A stretch of 64,000 nucleotides of DNA. It comes from Rutpela maculata (lineage: Eukaryota; Arthropoda; Insecta; Coleoptera; Cerambycidae). The notes under the pieces are model-generated. The model was not told the DNA's origin. It was given only the letters and a program-made list of their open reading frames with translations, and searched no databases. The first letter of the stretch is position 1. Each line of letters begins with the position of its first letter. This document shows positions 1 to 15,300 of the stretch, piece by piece. Position numbers and translations under genes: made by a program. Location: contig OW386292.2 of NCBI GenBank assembly GCA_936432065.2, positions 12,058,918 through 12,122,917 of the forward strand, in the 5' to 3' direction.

Positions 1-223
1 TGTGGAAATTGGTTCTATATACATCCAAAAATGTATTAAAAAAAAAAATCCGAGTTGCATCAACTTTGATTTAAATTTATTTATAGCACACCCTGCGAGG
101 GAAGCAATATTTAAAATCAAAAAGTAGGTACACGACCGACTATGGTATCTAACGTTGCAGATCTTTCATGGCAAACTTTAAAATTCCGCTGGTAGAGAAT
201 TCAAATGTTTACATTTTTTCCAG

Positions 224-302
224 ACATGCTGCGAAAATTTTGCGAGTGGCAACAGAAAAATATTTGGGAGAAGTCGCATGATGTCGCTCTGTTATTAACA
301 AG
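224..302 (+). CDS. AdamTS-A: ADAMTS exon 1 of window (catalytic domain)
   Basis: A pyrimidine-rich stretch and CAG precede 224, and GTAATA follows 302. The frame starts with two bases of a split codon and reads FCEWQQ...HDVALLLT, the typical ADAMTS segment upstream of the zinc site. It ends in phase 2 (AG), which joins the A at 5388 to make Arg. It is too short to appear as a separate open frame. Confidence 0.88.
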
Positions 303-3300
303 GTAATATTATCTACAAATATATTTTTTCTAAAAACTGTATTTATGCTAACTGTCTCAGGTTGAAACGGACTATATTAACGCATTACCGCAAGCAATTG
401 AGAGTGTCGGTCTAAGAAACTGTTCAACGACGACATTTTATCTTCTTCCCAACTTTTCACCACTTTTTCTGCTTTCCCACTTTTTCACCAACTTTACACA
501 ATCTTCTCCTATCTTCCCATCACCTTTCCTGAGTCCCCCACCACCTCCCCTCACTTTACCTACCTTCTCACTACTCTTTCCACTATTTTCCCTCTTTTTT
601 ACCACCTTCTCACCACTTTTACCAGTTTCCCAGTTTTTCACATACTTTGTATAATCTTCTCTTATTTTCCCGTCACCTCTTATTTTTTCCTAGCTTCCCA
701 CCACCTTCCCTTATTTTTTTCTCACTATTATTCTTTCCATCTTTGCACAATCTTCCCCTACCTTTTCACCACCGTTTCTCGCTTCTCCACCATCTCCCTT
801 CACTTTACGTACCTTGCCACTACTCTTTCCCACATGCCGACTATTTTCCCACTTCTTTTACCACCTTCTCACGACTTCCTACTTTCCGCACCACTTTTTC
901 CCTCCATTTTTGCTTGTGCAAAGATTATCTTTTCTCTTTCCCATCATCTTCTCTCACTTGTTCCCACCTTCCCCTTGCCTTTTCCCATTATCTTCCTCTA
1001 CCTTCATACCACCTCTTATATAAAATTGCATATTCTTTAAGGTGGAAAGATATCTACATCTGACTTCTGGCTTTGGTATCATAAAAATATCGAAAACTCT
1101 AAAAAAAAAAATAATAATAAATAAAAACAAGATCGATCACCAAAAAGTCATTGATCGTTTTGTAGCAATAAAGCCAAGACGAATGCAATTGGGTTGTTGC
1201 ACTAAGTTAAAATTTGAGGAGAATCTATGTTAAACAATAACAATTATTCATAAAAAATCATTAGAAACATGTAGAAGTTGAAAAGAAAGTCTTATAATAT
1301 TATAATATTAATTACAAAAATACGTGCATTTAAAACGGAGATGACATAATAACGGCAGTCTGTAGAGAAGTTAGTTATAAAACGACGAGAAACGGGTACT
1401 AATTTAGAAACTCGCTAATAGCGACGGAGAAAAAAGACAATCACGACAGTTTAATCTGATATTATATTTAACGTCAAATTCAACTGACGTTCATAGGTTA
1501 CAATTCGGTATAGTTTCACAGCATCTAGTTATGGATAAATATAAGTACAGATAGTGTTTTCTGCCGCACTGTGTAAATAATACCATCAATTCACCAGAAA
1601 AACTGTTGTGTTCCAATAATAAACGCCGAACGTAATAATGAATGATTCAAAGCCATCAGAGAAGGACCACGTCTTCTTATTGTGGAGACCATTTCAATGT
1701 CAAGTAAAGTAACAAATTACAATGTATTCTAAGCGTTTTATTTATGGTAAGTTGTATCTTAATGTAGGAATTTGATTTTTAATATGGGTTTATGTTGTAG
1801 GAAAAACGGCCGCATTACAAGACTTGTGTGGCGTTCTAGTTGTTACAAATTTAAATTACCCGCCAAACTGGTGGATAAAACAGGGTGTATTACTGTATTC
1901 TTAACGGCTCTAGATTAGATGTTATTCATGCTTTGACTTCCTAAAAGGAGGGAAACGGCTTTAATCTGCTTTTATGTATTTCATCTAGTTTATGTTGGAA
2001 TAAAGTGCAGTTGTTTTTGTTAGCTATTGATTATTTATGAAGCTCCCTAGACACCCCATAATACTAGGATGATCAATAAATTAAGAAAGGAAATTTAAAA
2101 ACTCACCGTTGAAAAATTATATGAAACAAACTGTGAAAGTCGTCTAAAGTCGGTGAACACAATCAGTCGGAAATGGCTACGAAATACGAATGTGTTGGAT
2201 TGTAGTTATAAATGCCATTTGAATTATGTGTGTTATAAATACATATCATTGTTTATTGCTTAGATAGATACTAGCACAAAGTACTGACCTATTTATTATT
2301 TTTTGTTATAATACCTACAGACCTTTCTTGATATCTTCGTAAGTCTCATTCTGACTCTTGTTAGAAGTGAGTATCAAAGGATAATAAATAATTTTAGTAG
2401 ATAAACTTATTTTGTTGTTTTCAGTTAGATACGCATGTATATAGTTAATAGGAAATAAAACAATGAAAAGGAAATATTTAATAAAATACAAAGTATAGTT
2501 AACAAATTCATCTAAATTAAATAATAAAATACATATTAGACATATTATGTAATATTAATAAGATAAGATAAAGGAAGTTCTTGCAGAAATTACAATAGTT
2601 TGTACTGTCTATAGCAGCTGTAACGTAAGTACCTTGCTGCTTTTGCACTTCCAACCATTGCAATGTCAAAACGATCGTCTCTTTTTAAAAATTCGCTGAC
2701 CATAAATATATCTACCGCAAGTAGAATGTCAGAATTAGCTTTTACAGATATACTGCCTTAGTCGTTTTGTAAAAAAATATTAACAATAACTGCAAACATC
2801 AATCACTGCTAGCTAAACGTCAAATTTACTTTTGACATATGAGGTTATTTTCTTTCTTGTCAGCAATGTCAACTTATTCGTCTTCATCTGTTCTGCTTAT
2901 AAGTTCACATCTAACTGCCGTTATGATGTCACTACCGTTTTCGCGGCACATTCAAATAGTCGAAGTTTAACAATTTTTTAAAATATGTTGCGCTAAGAAT
3001 TTTTCTTCCAAATTAAATATATAACTAAATTAAGTCTTCCACTACCATATTTCACCATTTTTGAAAATTCGTCAACAACCCAATTGAAAGATTGGAGTTA
3101 GTTGTTCTATAGATATAATTTGTTTTTATTTATATTTTATTTGGTTTTCAATGTTTTCATGAATAATAAATATATCTTATTTTAAATACACAATTTTTTT
3201 TCTTCTTCATTTTTTTGTCGAGTTCGCCCCCCCCCCCCCCCAATGAAATCCTGGGACCGCCACTGCCCCCTCCATATCTCAGTTAATTATTGGTCATCCG

Positions 3301-6300
3301 ATGTCAACCAAATTTGAATCGGTATCAACGACCATTATGATTTCTTTTTTGGATAAAATCAAATTTATTTCAGCGTACATTTTTTTAATAGAAAAGTGGT
3401 CGATTTCTTTAGAAATCATATTAGGCATTTCTTACCGAGAAAATGCTTCATTATTATTGATAAGCGTGGTTTTTAGAACCCCAATATCCAAAATTTAACA
3501 AAATGATTTATGGTTTTCGGGTTACGGCCCACTTTAAATTGCATTTTTCAAATGTTAAATTAATAACTCGGAAACTAATTGCTTTTCTAGAAAAAGTAAT
3601 TCCTCTTGTTTTATTTACTGTCACTTTTTCTACCACCCATTGCCATCGATACTTTTAAATGCGACAATCCTTAACGCCCGAATAAGTTAAAAGACTGCTG
3701 GTTCATTTTTGTTAACTTTTCAATGAAAATTCTGCATTAAAAGTGGGACCCGCTGTATATCCTGATAAACGAGTGCAAGGAAACAGAAATTATGAAAAGT
3801 ATAACGCCCTGTCTCTCTTGGGGTTATTTAAAATGAATTCTAAATAAATAAAAATACGAAATTAACAATAAACTAATTTATTAACAAAGTGGTAGAGCAA
3901 ATGAGAATAATACTACAGGGTATGGGCGAATAAATTTGTGCTAACGAATAAAGAAGTACAAACAAATAATCAAACAAATTCACAGGTGTACGGAGAGACA
4001 GACATAACTGTACACAAATAAATTATATACATATTTAAAGGTAACAAAATACTCAAAGCAATATACCTAGTGGATATTGGCCAATTCAGTAATTATTCAA
4101 AGGAAAAACAGCTATAAAATTGTTCATTCGCGTTTACTAAGAGAAAATTTAAAACAAACCGTTTTCGAATGAATAATAAAATATTTATCACATGATGAAT
4201 CCAAAGATAGTACCATAAAACTTAACTAAAAAAACAAATATGGTGTATGTACACCAGTTTTTAATTACATATTTTCTTTATGAATAAACAAATGTCTATA
4301 TCAAGTGATTAAAATTGCATCACACGAGAACAGTGTGTCTATTTATGCGAAAACGAAACAGACGTAAAAGATAGTTTTCACAATGTCGCTTAAAAAGTTA
4401 AGTGCAACCGAAAACACTGCACTAAAGAGTTAATTGTTGAATCGTTGTACAGGAAATAAACTGTTTATTCTACTTACAAAACTCCCGATGAACAGAAAAC
4501 ACTTTCACTGGCTTGCAGTACATCTCTGTAGTTGAGCACCAAAGTGTACGTAGGGTTACAACACTATCATTTTTACGTAGTTTTACATAAACAAGAATAT
4601 TATTATATTCTATTTCTCAAAAAAAAAACAAACATAACCAACCACTTGACTAATTCTTGTTAACAAGGTATGGTTAAATTCTCGAGACAAAAGACAATAA
4701 ACGTAGTATAATAAAAACTAAACATTTTAATACTGGAACTATTACTTTAGTTCCTCAAATTCAAGTTAAAATGTGATGACTGTGGGCACGCTTACAGCGG
4801 CCGTGGAAGTGTCATGGTTGCCGTTTGGCTCGGTATTTATCTCTTCCCCCACTAGTAGTCGAAATACCTCACTCCTTAAACCCGCGAATTTAAACTATGG
4901 TTTCTCATTGGAGGAAAGGCATTATTTTCAAATATTTACCAGTAAAGCCGAGAACTAGGCGACGGTTACGTTACCTTCTAGAACCTTACAGTAGCGGCGA
5001 TAATTTATTTTTTAAGAGGTAACAAAATAGGTAATTTATGTACGGAAAATACGAAATAATGTAATTTAAGGGCTTTTATGCCTATGAATAAAAATGACCG
5101 TTACAAAAGAAAGACGGATATACTTCCAGCACGCTCCACATTTCGTGAAATCTTATTTTTATCACCTTGTCGTGTATCAACGCAGGGCATCGGTATCTAT
5201 CGCTTATTCTAACCACACAGTGCGAAGTGTGTGCATTTTAATGGGAGTATATCCTTCTTTCTTTTTCTAATTTCTGTTTTCTCTCTTGCACTGGTTTATC
5301 TCAGGATATACATATAAAACATTTGCCAAATCTGTATGTATGATGACTATTGATGACGTTATTAAGTTTAGATGAGTTTGTTCATAGAAACACCATCTGT
5401 AAGAATTCCACTTTAAAAGAATGTACCACGTTGGGAGTTGCAGAGGTGGCCTCAATGTGCAAATCATCAGGATGTGCCATCGTCAGAGACAAGGGTCTCT
5501 CTGCGTCTTACACGATCGCACACGAGCTAGGACATGTTTTAAGGTAAGATACAACTATTTCTGCCTAGAATAACGTCTGGTAACAATCTTCTCTTGCAGT
5601 ATGGCTCACGACGAGGACCGGAAGTGTGATCAGTACAACAAAGGGGTTAAGCAGAACAACATCATGAACAAAATGCTGAAGAACGACGTGAAGCCGTTCA
5701 TGTGGTCGCCGTGCTCCAAACATTTCGTCACCGAATTCTTGGAGTAAGTAAACAAACATTTATTTCTTATGGTTTGACTGTGTGAATGTCAAGTAGAATG
5801 TTCACGCAACTTGTAAAATGTGTGGGACCACTGCAATACGCTGTTTGCGGAGGTGTTCGCCTAATTCCTAAAATTAGCTACTTTTTCAGGCTTGGATGCC
5901 ATAAGAAGAAACCTTAGACGGTGGTTCTTTTTAAATGGCAAGAAATGTATTTACCGCTTGTTCGTAAATTCCTTAACATTTTAAAATTCACCCCCTCAGT
6001 AATATTGGTGTAGATGTTTACTGTTCTAAATATAAACTAATTTTAATGGTGCAGGTGAAATTAAAAGTAAGATTGAAAGATAATAAGGTAATAAAGAAAA
6101 TATTTTGCTGTTAAGCCTACTTATTTATTTATTATTCGCCTTGTTTTCAGTTTTCGCAACTTCACAGTACGTTCAGCTAGAACAGCAAAAAGTCTTCAAC
6201 TTGAGAAAATTTTATCCGATATTTAATACATTGCTTTCAGGTTCGAAACATTTTTGTGGTTCCAGCTGTGTATAGATATAAAATACATTTTTGCATAGTA

Positions 6301-9300
6301 TTTATTAAAATATTATTGTTCGGTGCCGCTTGGCGCCGGAGGTGGGGCACGCGTACGTGCGTGAATGGTCTTCTTTCTCTTCCTCGTATGAAAGCTGGCT
6401 AGGAGCACAAGAACAAACAACCTAGTATTTCGCAGTGACTTTATATAGGGCTTCCACATGGTATGATCTAGAATAAATATAGGAAAGCTATATAATTACA
6501 GCGTTTTCAATTAGAAATATAAAACTACATATCAAAAATGTTATAATAAAATAACGAATTTTTTCCTGGTTTTCACGTAACAAATATACCGAGTTTTATA
6601 AATCTAGAACAAAACTTTTTATATCGCTGTCTCATATTTATAGTCGAAGAGCGAGGGAAGAATGCTACAAAGAAGGTAGACATACCGATGGAAAGCCCAA
6701 AGTATGAAGAGAAATATTCATTCGGGTACGTTTTCCCCTCCGAGTCTACGTTTATCCCCAATGGCGCCATTTCAGAATTTTTTCAATTCTTAAAATTTTG
6801 ACAGCACTAGAACGGAAAATTATGAACAAAATATGCATGGAACATTTGAAATACGAACGGATATACTTCTCCGAAGCTTTTATGATAATTTCAACCCAAA
6901 TCGGACCAGTAACAACCTTTCTTCTGCACTTTATAGCCAGCTTTGCAATTTCTGCGACTTAGGCCCTTGTTGCTCCGCTACGGGCGGATCTGGACCTTGA
7001 GCTGGGGGGGGGGGGTAACACAGCCGCGTGCTGAAAATAACAAAAATGTTTTTCCTCGAAAATTGAAATTGATGGGGGGGGGGGGGGGGGGGAGAAAATC
7101 ACAAACAAAATTTATAAACACAACTAAATACACAGAGACATAACTAGAAGTCATAAAGCCCCAGGGCAAAAAATTGTTGGGGGCCCCCTATTATATTATT
7201 TTCTTAATACCTAATCCTAAAATTTTTTGATGAGCGGGGGGAGAAATTCGAAAAAAAAATTTTTCGTCTCAAAATTTTTTTGACGAGCGAGGGGGAGAAA
7301 TCCGAAAACCCCATGCGCTGGCTGGGGCCCCTTGATCTTCCGGGGCCCCGGTCTGCCCTGCCATAGTTACGCCTCTGTAAATACAATATATACATTCAAA
7401 ATTATAAAATAATAAAAATCATGAAATTTTAAAACGAAAGTTGGTGGTTTACAGAATCTTGGGGGGGTGGGGGGTAATTACCCATAAATCCGCACTGGTG
7501 CTCCGCAAAAACAGGGAGCGAGGGGGGAGAGTAGAGGACTTTTTGGTACGTGTTGTCCTGAACCAAAACTACAATTCTGCAAATTTTCAGCTTTACAATA
7601 ATTAATTCCAGGTAGAAGCGATATATTGACTAAGACTCCTGGGCTATGTGTAGTTCCGATACAAATCCGAAATTACCGTGCAAGTTTCTGATAAAAAAAC
7701 TAGGGAATAATTTAGTCATCTGTATCATTCGATTATCTAACTCTTTTTTGCACGCTCAATCCTCAAATATGTTAATTAGTGTTATAATAGATGTTATCTA
7801 TATTTTTTATACAAATCAATCATTACAAACTGACTATTAAGTTCACAATAAAATCTTAATTATGCTATTAAAAATTGTATAAAAGGCGACTTAATATGTA
7901 ATCTGCTATGTTTATAGCAAAAAAACGAGCCTATTTTCGCAATAATAATGGACCTATTAGCAGGCTAGTCCACTTCTGTAGGACTTTTTTGTATTTAATT
8001 GACATAGTTTTGTGTCTAATTATTGTAGAAACTGCAAAAAATCTGGGTCGCTTTGAACTTCCTTTTTAAGGCATCATTGAAAATTCCGATGAGAGCCCCA
8101 GGTGGCTGACAGTGCAGTTCCTCCTTTGTTTATATGTCAATGTCCTTCGAGAAAACGTAATAGGAGATAAACTCGTTTTTTTTTACTCGAGTATTTAAAT
8201 TTCTCGCCTCGGACAAGATGCTCGTACTTTCTTTTCAAGAAAATGATTTAATGCGGCGTGAACCGATACAGCACAAGAAAAAATTTGGCGTTTCGTAATA
8301 GTATAGAGCCAGATAAAATTAGAAGAAATTGTTTTGCAACAACAATTCTTAGCTGTAACTTGTTGTAAACGTTAAAAGTGTGGCAAAAAAATTGGAACAA
8401 TGTCTTTACTTTCTATAAGAGTACCTACCATTAAAGGCATTTTAGACAAAAGAATTTTCTTTTCGTCATTTTTCTTAAATATACAGGATGGCAATCAGGG
8501 GCGGCTTAAGGGCCGGGCAATCCGGGCGGCTGCCCGGGGCGCCAAACTGAGGGCAAATATTCTTAATTTTTTTAATATACCTTTTTTATTTTAATAATAG
8601 CTTTCGTTGGAAAATAATATCAAATAATGGAATCTATATCAGTTTAAATCGTAATAATGCAGAACAATCGAATAACATTAAAACCGTCTAAATAATTCAA
8701 AAATGTAACGCAAATATGTTTGTTTAGCTATGAGACACCTCACTACTCATACCTCAAGCTTCCTGTCCTATTATTGACTGACACGGAGTTGATCATTACA
8801 GATTTTGCATAATTGAAGACAGACAACGTGCACTTTTCATTCAGAAAATTGTTATACCAACATTAGTTGTATGTATTTCATATCTTACATAATTTACGGT
8901 TTATAAATAAATAAATAGCAATTTGTTTTGTATGAAATATTAAGACTTGTTGAAATAATGCCATCTGCAGATGCATATTGATAAAATCACCAAAGTTACA
9001 GTTATGGGTTTTAAGAAAAACTTATTGTGATTGTATTGTGATATATACATTATACAGCCAGAGATTTTTAAGAAAAAGGACAAAAAAATCCATATCGAAA
9101 ATTCTTTTGTTTAAGGAAATATTTTAATTAAAATTAATTTGGCCGAAACGTACAGGGTGATCGCGCGAACGTTAGAATTATTTTGAGTAACGTAAAAAGT
9201 TCAAAAATAAAAGTTATAGAAAATCAGATGTATTTTCCATAAAAACAATTGAAAGTTGGATTTTCGGAGATATGAACTTTACTTCGTTTTTTTTTTTAAC

Positions 9301-12300
9301 GGAACACCCTGTATATTTTTACACCATTTGAAAGGTCGTAAAAAAGTTTTTTAACGATATATGAAACAGAGTATTTATATTTAAAAAATGAAGACGATCC
9401 AGCCAACCGTCCTTCTCGGTACACTTTGAAAATTGCCATAACAACTCTCGTAAAAGTGAACTGGTCTGCTGGAATTCCAGGTCTTCAAAGTGTACCGACA
9501 ATCGAGCAGACCAGTTCAATCCAGTAGACCAGCTCACTTTTACGAGTTAGCATGGCAATCTTCAAAGTGTACCGAGAAGGTCGGTTGGTCTGCTCCCTGC
9601 CGCTGGGTTGTGTGTAGATCCCTTTAGTTCTATCAAGATATTTGTAGGTAATAATTTAACTGTGTTTTAATAGTCCAGTCACCTCTAATTTGAGTGGTGC
9701 TAATGAATGGATTTTGATGAAACCTTGTGCAGTGTGTCATTAATAAAAAAATTGAAAAAAATATTAGATTAGGAAATGATGGGAAGGGGTAAAAAACGCC
9801 CCTTTTATCACTGGTTGTAACTTGTAGAATTAGGACAAGAATGAAAAAAAAAACAATATATTTACCTTTTTTGGTCCAAAATAAGATGTTTTTACTCTTG
9901 TGAATTTTTTCGAAAAATGCATATTTTTTGAGATATGGCCACTTGAATATTCCCAAAAGTGGGGGTGGGAAAATGTAAAAGTTGAAAAAAAAATCTGAAA
10001 AAATTTGGGTGAATGTATCATCGAAATACAAAACTTTTTTTATTTGCAACTTTTCTGTAAAGTGCGTTTTCACCGAGTTTTTCCGGAAAAACATGAAAAA
10101 CTACCTCTTTTTTTTGAAATTGTAGCGCTTTAAAAATATGGAATTTAAAAGTTTTAAAATTCGGACGTATGCTGAGGCCTTTTTGTCTCTTGGAATTTTT
10201 TTGTAACTTGCTAATTTTCCGAGTTACAGGCAGGGTATACAGGGGTGTTATGATCTTAAGTGGGTCACACTGTATACTTTTTTTTCTTATTTTGTTATAA
10301 AATCAATTCAGTCTAGTACAATGTATTATTCTGAATAAAAAATGAAGAATTGATTTTTTTGATTTGGGAATCCGTTTTACAAATAAAAATTAGTTTTGGT
10401 TGAAAAAATTGCATTTTTGACAGCCACTATTTCAAACACCCTTGCACCCACTACGATGGAATCTTGTACAAAGAGGTTTCTAAAGGTGCTGATTAAGAAT
10501 ACCTTAATATTTTTTTTCTAAAAAAATCCCTAATACTTTTTTTTGAAAAATCGGCTTTTGAAACCCACTTAAAAGCGCACGCTACTGATATATATCACAT
10601 ATTACCAAGTTCAAAGAATCACCTTATCGATCTTTTCTTACCACCAAAATTTGAAGTTAATCAAGCATCAATTAACGGGTGTACAGGGGTGTTGCGATCT
10701 TAAGTGGGTCACACTGTATATTTTTCGGACTACCATGACTTAATGGTAACAAAATATAAAATTTAATATCTAGTATGGTTTTTAAGAAAAATACTATTAA
10801 AAAGCTTTTTTTATAGCCTTCCAGATGGTGTAAAATATACGGGGTGTTCCACTAAAAAAAAAACAAAACAATGCTCATATCTGCGAAATTCGACTTTCAA
10901 TTATTTTTCTGAAATGATTTTTGGAAAATACATGTGATTTCCTATAACTTTTGTCTTTTAACTTTTTTACGCAACTCCAAAAATAACGAAGTTAAATGAG
11001 GTTCTAACGTTCGCGCGACCACCGTGTACAACAATAATAAACGATATCAATAAAAACAGCATACAGGAACTTAAATTGAATGCCGCCATCTTGAAAAAAT
11101 GGCGGCTAGGTGAAACTTTTGCGGTACAACTACCGTTACAGAATAACCCTTAAAAAACCATTTTATAACTGGCGGCCGACACACACAAGACATCTAACTG
11201 AACATGAAGCTTTGTTAGGTAGCTTCATCTTTTCAAGTTATCTATTTGAATGTCGACACTTTCTAATAAATTCTTTAAAAACTTTTTTTACAGTCAAATA
11301 ACCAAGTAAATAAAGAACAAAACTGACACATTCAGAACAAACTGCCGAGTTGTTAACCTTATACGATTTATTTTTAGTTCTAACAGGGCTAAATGCGTTA
11401 CTAAAGCCCCTACCAAAGACTATATAACCTCCAGCTATACGAACATATTACCTGGAAACAAATTCGAGGCAGACCGGCAATGTGAACTGGAATTTGGAGA
11501 TGAATGGAAGATTTGTTCCTTTCAGGTAAGTTTCTTCATTTTATATCTTGAAATACTGGACTGGACATATGAATTGTGACGTCACACCAGCAAAACCAGA
11601 CTTCGCGTTTTCTGTGGCTAAATTTTTATGTTTTTTAAATTGCCTTATATTAACGTCCTGGCGAAGTTTAGCTAAAGCTATTCCACCACTTAACAAGGAC
11701 GACGAGATGAGATACGGTCACCCATTCAAGTGCCGGACTCGAACGGCGTGCCTTAACTCCGCGGATCGATGTCTCGCCACTATGAAACCGGTACCGTACC
11801 TCATCCCAATTGACGATTTGCACGAAAGAAAGTTTGGTAAAAAGTGTCTAGATTGGTATCACTGTAATTCACTGCACATGTTGACCAACTCGTATAATTT
11901 CCAAACTTTGCAACAATTAAATACCTATAATATAATAATCATAACATTGTTTTCATTACCTTTAATGTTAAACCTACTTCCATTGAATATAAATCATCTT
12001 TATTAGGTTGTTTCGTAGTCTACAATATTTTAAAAATGTCGAATTATGCAATTCGTCAATCACTGCTGCCAACTCTTCTAAACTGAGAGTTGGAAACAAC
12101 AGTGTTTGACAAATTGCATAATTCGACATTTTTTAAATATTGTAGACTACGAAACAACCTAATAAATATGATTTATATTCAATGAAAGTAGGTTTAACAT
12201 TAAAGATAATGAAAACAATGTTATGATTATTAGGTATATTATTGCAAAGTTTGGAAATTAGACGAGTTGGTCAACATGTGCAGTGAATTACAGTGATACC

Positions 12301-15300
12301 AATCTAGACACTTTTTACCAAACTTTCTTTCGTGCAAATCGTCAATTTGAATTTATATTTGTTTTAAAATGATTACAACGCATTTTTTTGATAAATAAAA
12401 AGTGTCAGCTATAATACATATTGTAAATACAGTCCATTTTTCGACCCTAGGTTCTATTACTGAACACTGCCTTAATATTTTTTTCGGTATAAGTTTGAAC
12501 GTTTACCTTGCCCAAATCATTAACAATGGACTTTTTTATAGTAGTTTTTTGTAGTTTTTAATCTTGTTTGAATGATCATTCCACCGACCCCACAATTTTG
12601 AGAATTATAAATATCATGTATATTTGTATTATTTAAGCCACCTTGTGGGCACTTGTGGTGTGGAAGAAATAATGGAAACGAAGGCTGTAAAACACAGTGG
12701 TCTCCTTGGGCAGAGGGCACCAAATGTGGAGAGAGAAGGTAGGTACACTAGTGGAGTCGGGTAGCTGAAAATTCTACCAAAATATTTCACATCTGGCAAC
12801 CAATGCGCCCCTTTGGATTCAGATAGTACATGGGTAGACGAGTCTAAAAAGCCCGGGCCACAAATTTTCCTGGCCTCTAGCGGTGTTGATGAAGTAATCA
12901 ATATAGCCGCTAAAGTTTTGTGACACGCTTCTACATTTCCCTATATAACTCGGGTTTGTTTTGTGATATTAACCTATATTATTAGATTAGATTATTAATC
13001 AGGAGAAAATGCGCTTTCCAACGGTATGTTTGATTAAAATTTGAACTGATTTTTGAAATTTCTTAAAAAATTTTCATTCTTTCACAATAACTCCAAAACT
13101 GAAGAAGATACGTAAAAAATGCTAGAATACAAAAATTATGTTTTTCTTTTGCTGAAAATGTTATTTTTTAAAAATTTCTCTAGAATAAAAATTAATTGAT
13201 ATAACACCGTTATAAGTTTGCATTTGAGTACGAGGACCACCTTCCCCGAGCCCTTCAAACTTAAAAATCTCAAATACGAAGGGTTCAAGAAAGTTCAACT
13301 TTACGTGCCTTGTAGCCCTTAAAATTCTCTGCAAAATGATTTTTGGAGCGATTGAATAGCTTAAAGATTAAGGAAGTTATCGTTGAAGAACTAATCGCCA
13401 TTTTTCGGTGAAATTTTCGGCGCGTGTAAATTGTTTTATTTTCGACAATTTTGGAGCATTTATAAATACATGTAAACACATGCCTGTATCTATAGATGTA
13501 TAAGAAATTTTAGAAGCCGGTAGGTACTGCACAATATTACTGCACGGAGCTGCTAAGGAGATACAGTTAAAGAAATTGAGCCGCGTCGAAGACATCAGCG
13601 TTTCTCGAGCAGATGCGCTGTGACTTCTTTATTAATAGAGCAGCGAAAAAGAGGTAAAATTGTGTTGTTTTTTGTTATCAGCTTAGAACAAGATCAGACA
13701 CAGTGGGTATTACCGACAACATCATTTTACACATAAAAACACGAAATACGACATTTTTTAGTGGTCACAGATATTCTTATTTAAAAAAAGTGTAAAATTT
13801 AATTTTTTTTAAATCATGTTTTTTTGTACATCTATTGCCATATTTCAAAAATGAATTGAGCTATCGATGTGAACTTTTTTTTGTTATAAAACACACACTT
13901 AAGCGCTTTTTTCCATACATAGGATTGCTAATAAAAAAAATGTGAACATGCCAAAAACGTAGATGACCCTGAAAGTTTAGAGAATACGCCATCAAATTTT
14001 CACTAAGCGAGGAACTTTTTTGTTTTTGGAGGAATTATCGAAGCGTACGCGCGCCGTACTTAAGAATAATAATGATTATGTATTGTGTGTAACGGAACTT
14101 TTCATTATTACTTTTTTATGTTTAGGACTGTTTTATCACATTTTGAAAGGATAACTTATTTTTTCCAGTGGCACATTAAGGACTAAGGTTGAAGGCAAAA
14201 AGGAATTAAAAATCTTAAATGGAGTATGCATTGCATTGGGATCTCGGAAACGGTGAAAAATAATATTGTAGTAAAATGGGAAAAATGTTGCGCAACTAGG
14301 GGGCTAATAAAATCCCACAAACAGAAGTTTAGGAAAAGTAATAATGTTGGAGTGTTTTGATAGAAAGTAAACTATCGAGTTTTCCTTTTTTTGCGTTATT
14401 ATTGGAGCTAAATAAAAAAAGACAGTTTCTTAAAGCACGTGGCAATCTTAATATTTGTATCCGACATTTCTTGTGTCAGAGTCCCTATCCGAAACTCCCA
14501 TGCATTGCATTTTTACCCTAGATCCACACAATAACATAGGTCGACAAAAAAAAAATTCTGCTCCAAGGACTAAACCTATCATGCCTTAAGTATTTTTGCG
14601 TGCTGAATCCGAATTTTCCACTTAGATTTCGAGCAAACGTCAAAAATTGTCAAAAAATCGTATTTTGACGATAAAAACCGGGATTTACTAGAAATCTACG
14701 CGGTAAAAAAAATTTTTAAATTGAAAATTCGGATTCAGCACACAAAAATACATAGGGAATGATAGGTTTAGTCCTTGGAACAGAACTTTTTTTCTTGTAG
14801 ATCTGTGCATAGATGCACTTTGTACACAGGTCTACAAAAAAAGAAATTCTGTTCCAATAACTAAATCTATCATTCCTTATGTATTTTTGTGTGCTGAATC
14901 CGAATTTTCAATTTAAAAAAATATTTACTGCGTAGATTTCGAGTAAATCCCGATTTTTATCATCAAAATACGGTTTTTTGACAATAAAAACCGGGATTTA
15001 CTCGAAATCTACGCGGTAGAAAATTTTTTTAATTGAAAATTCGGATTCAGCGCACAAAAATACTTAAGGCATGATAGGTTTAGTCCTTGGAGCAGATTTT
15101 TCTTTTTTTTTTGTAGACCTGTGAATTGAGTAAACGTGTTATTTTCGCCTAAATTAGGTAACAAAAAAGAAAAAAATATTCTAAATTAAGTCTTTTTTAA
15201 TTTCCGTAGCCCTAATTATAGTCTCTAAACCCTGTTTCCATGGCTTGTGTACAGGTTTATCGTTTTCCTCTATTACTATGCCACATAAAATTCACTCCAT

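Noticed and set aside
1..223. Possible earlier ADAMTS exon
   Set aside because: AG dinucleotides are present (for example near 97 and 160), but no catalytic-domain sequence in any frame joins in phase to 224.
647..1063. 138-codon open frame on the + strand
   Set aside because: It is pyrimidine-rich low-complexity sequence with no start context or domain; overlapping frames are open for the same reason.
1330..2960. Possible element with ends near 1345 (GACATAATAACGGCAGT) and 2915 (ACTGCCGTTATGATGTC)
   Set aside because: The inverted match is short and the flanking similarity weak; not enough to call an element.
11548..12006. 152-codon open frame next to exon 4
   Set aside because: It joins a 5S-like repeat to a foldback arm. 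Exons 4 and 5 join in phase without it, and it has no ADAMTS signature.
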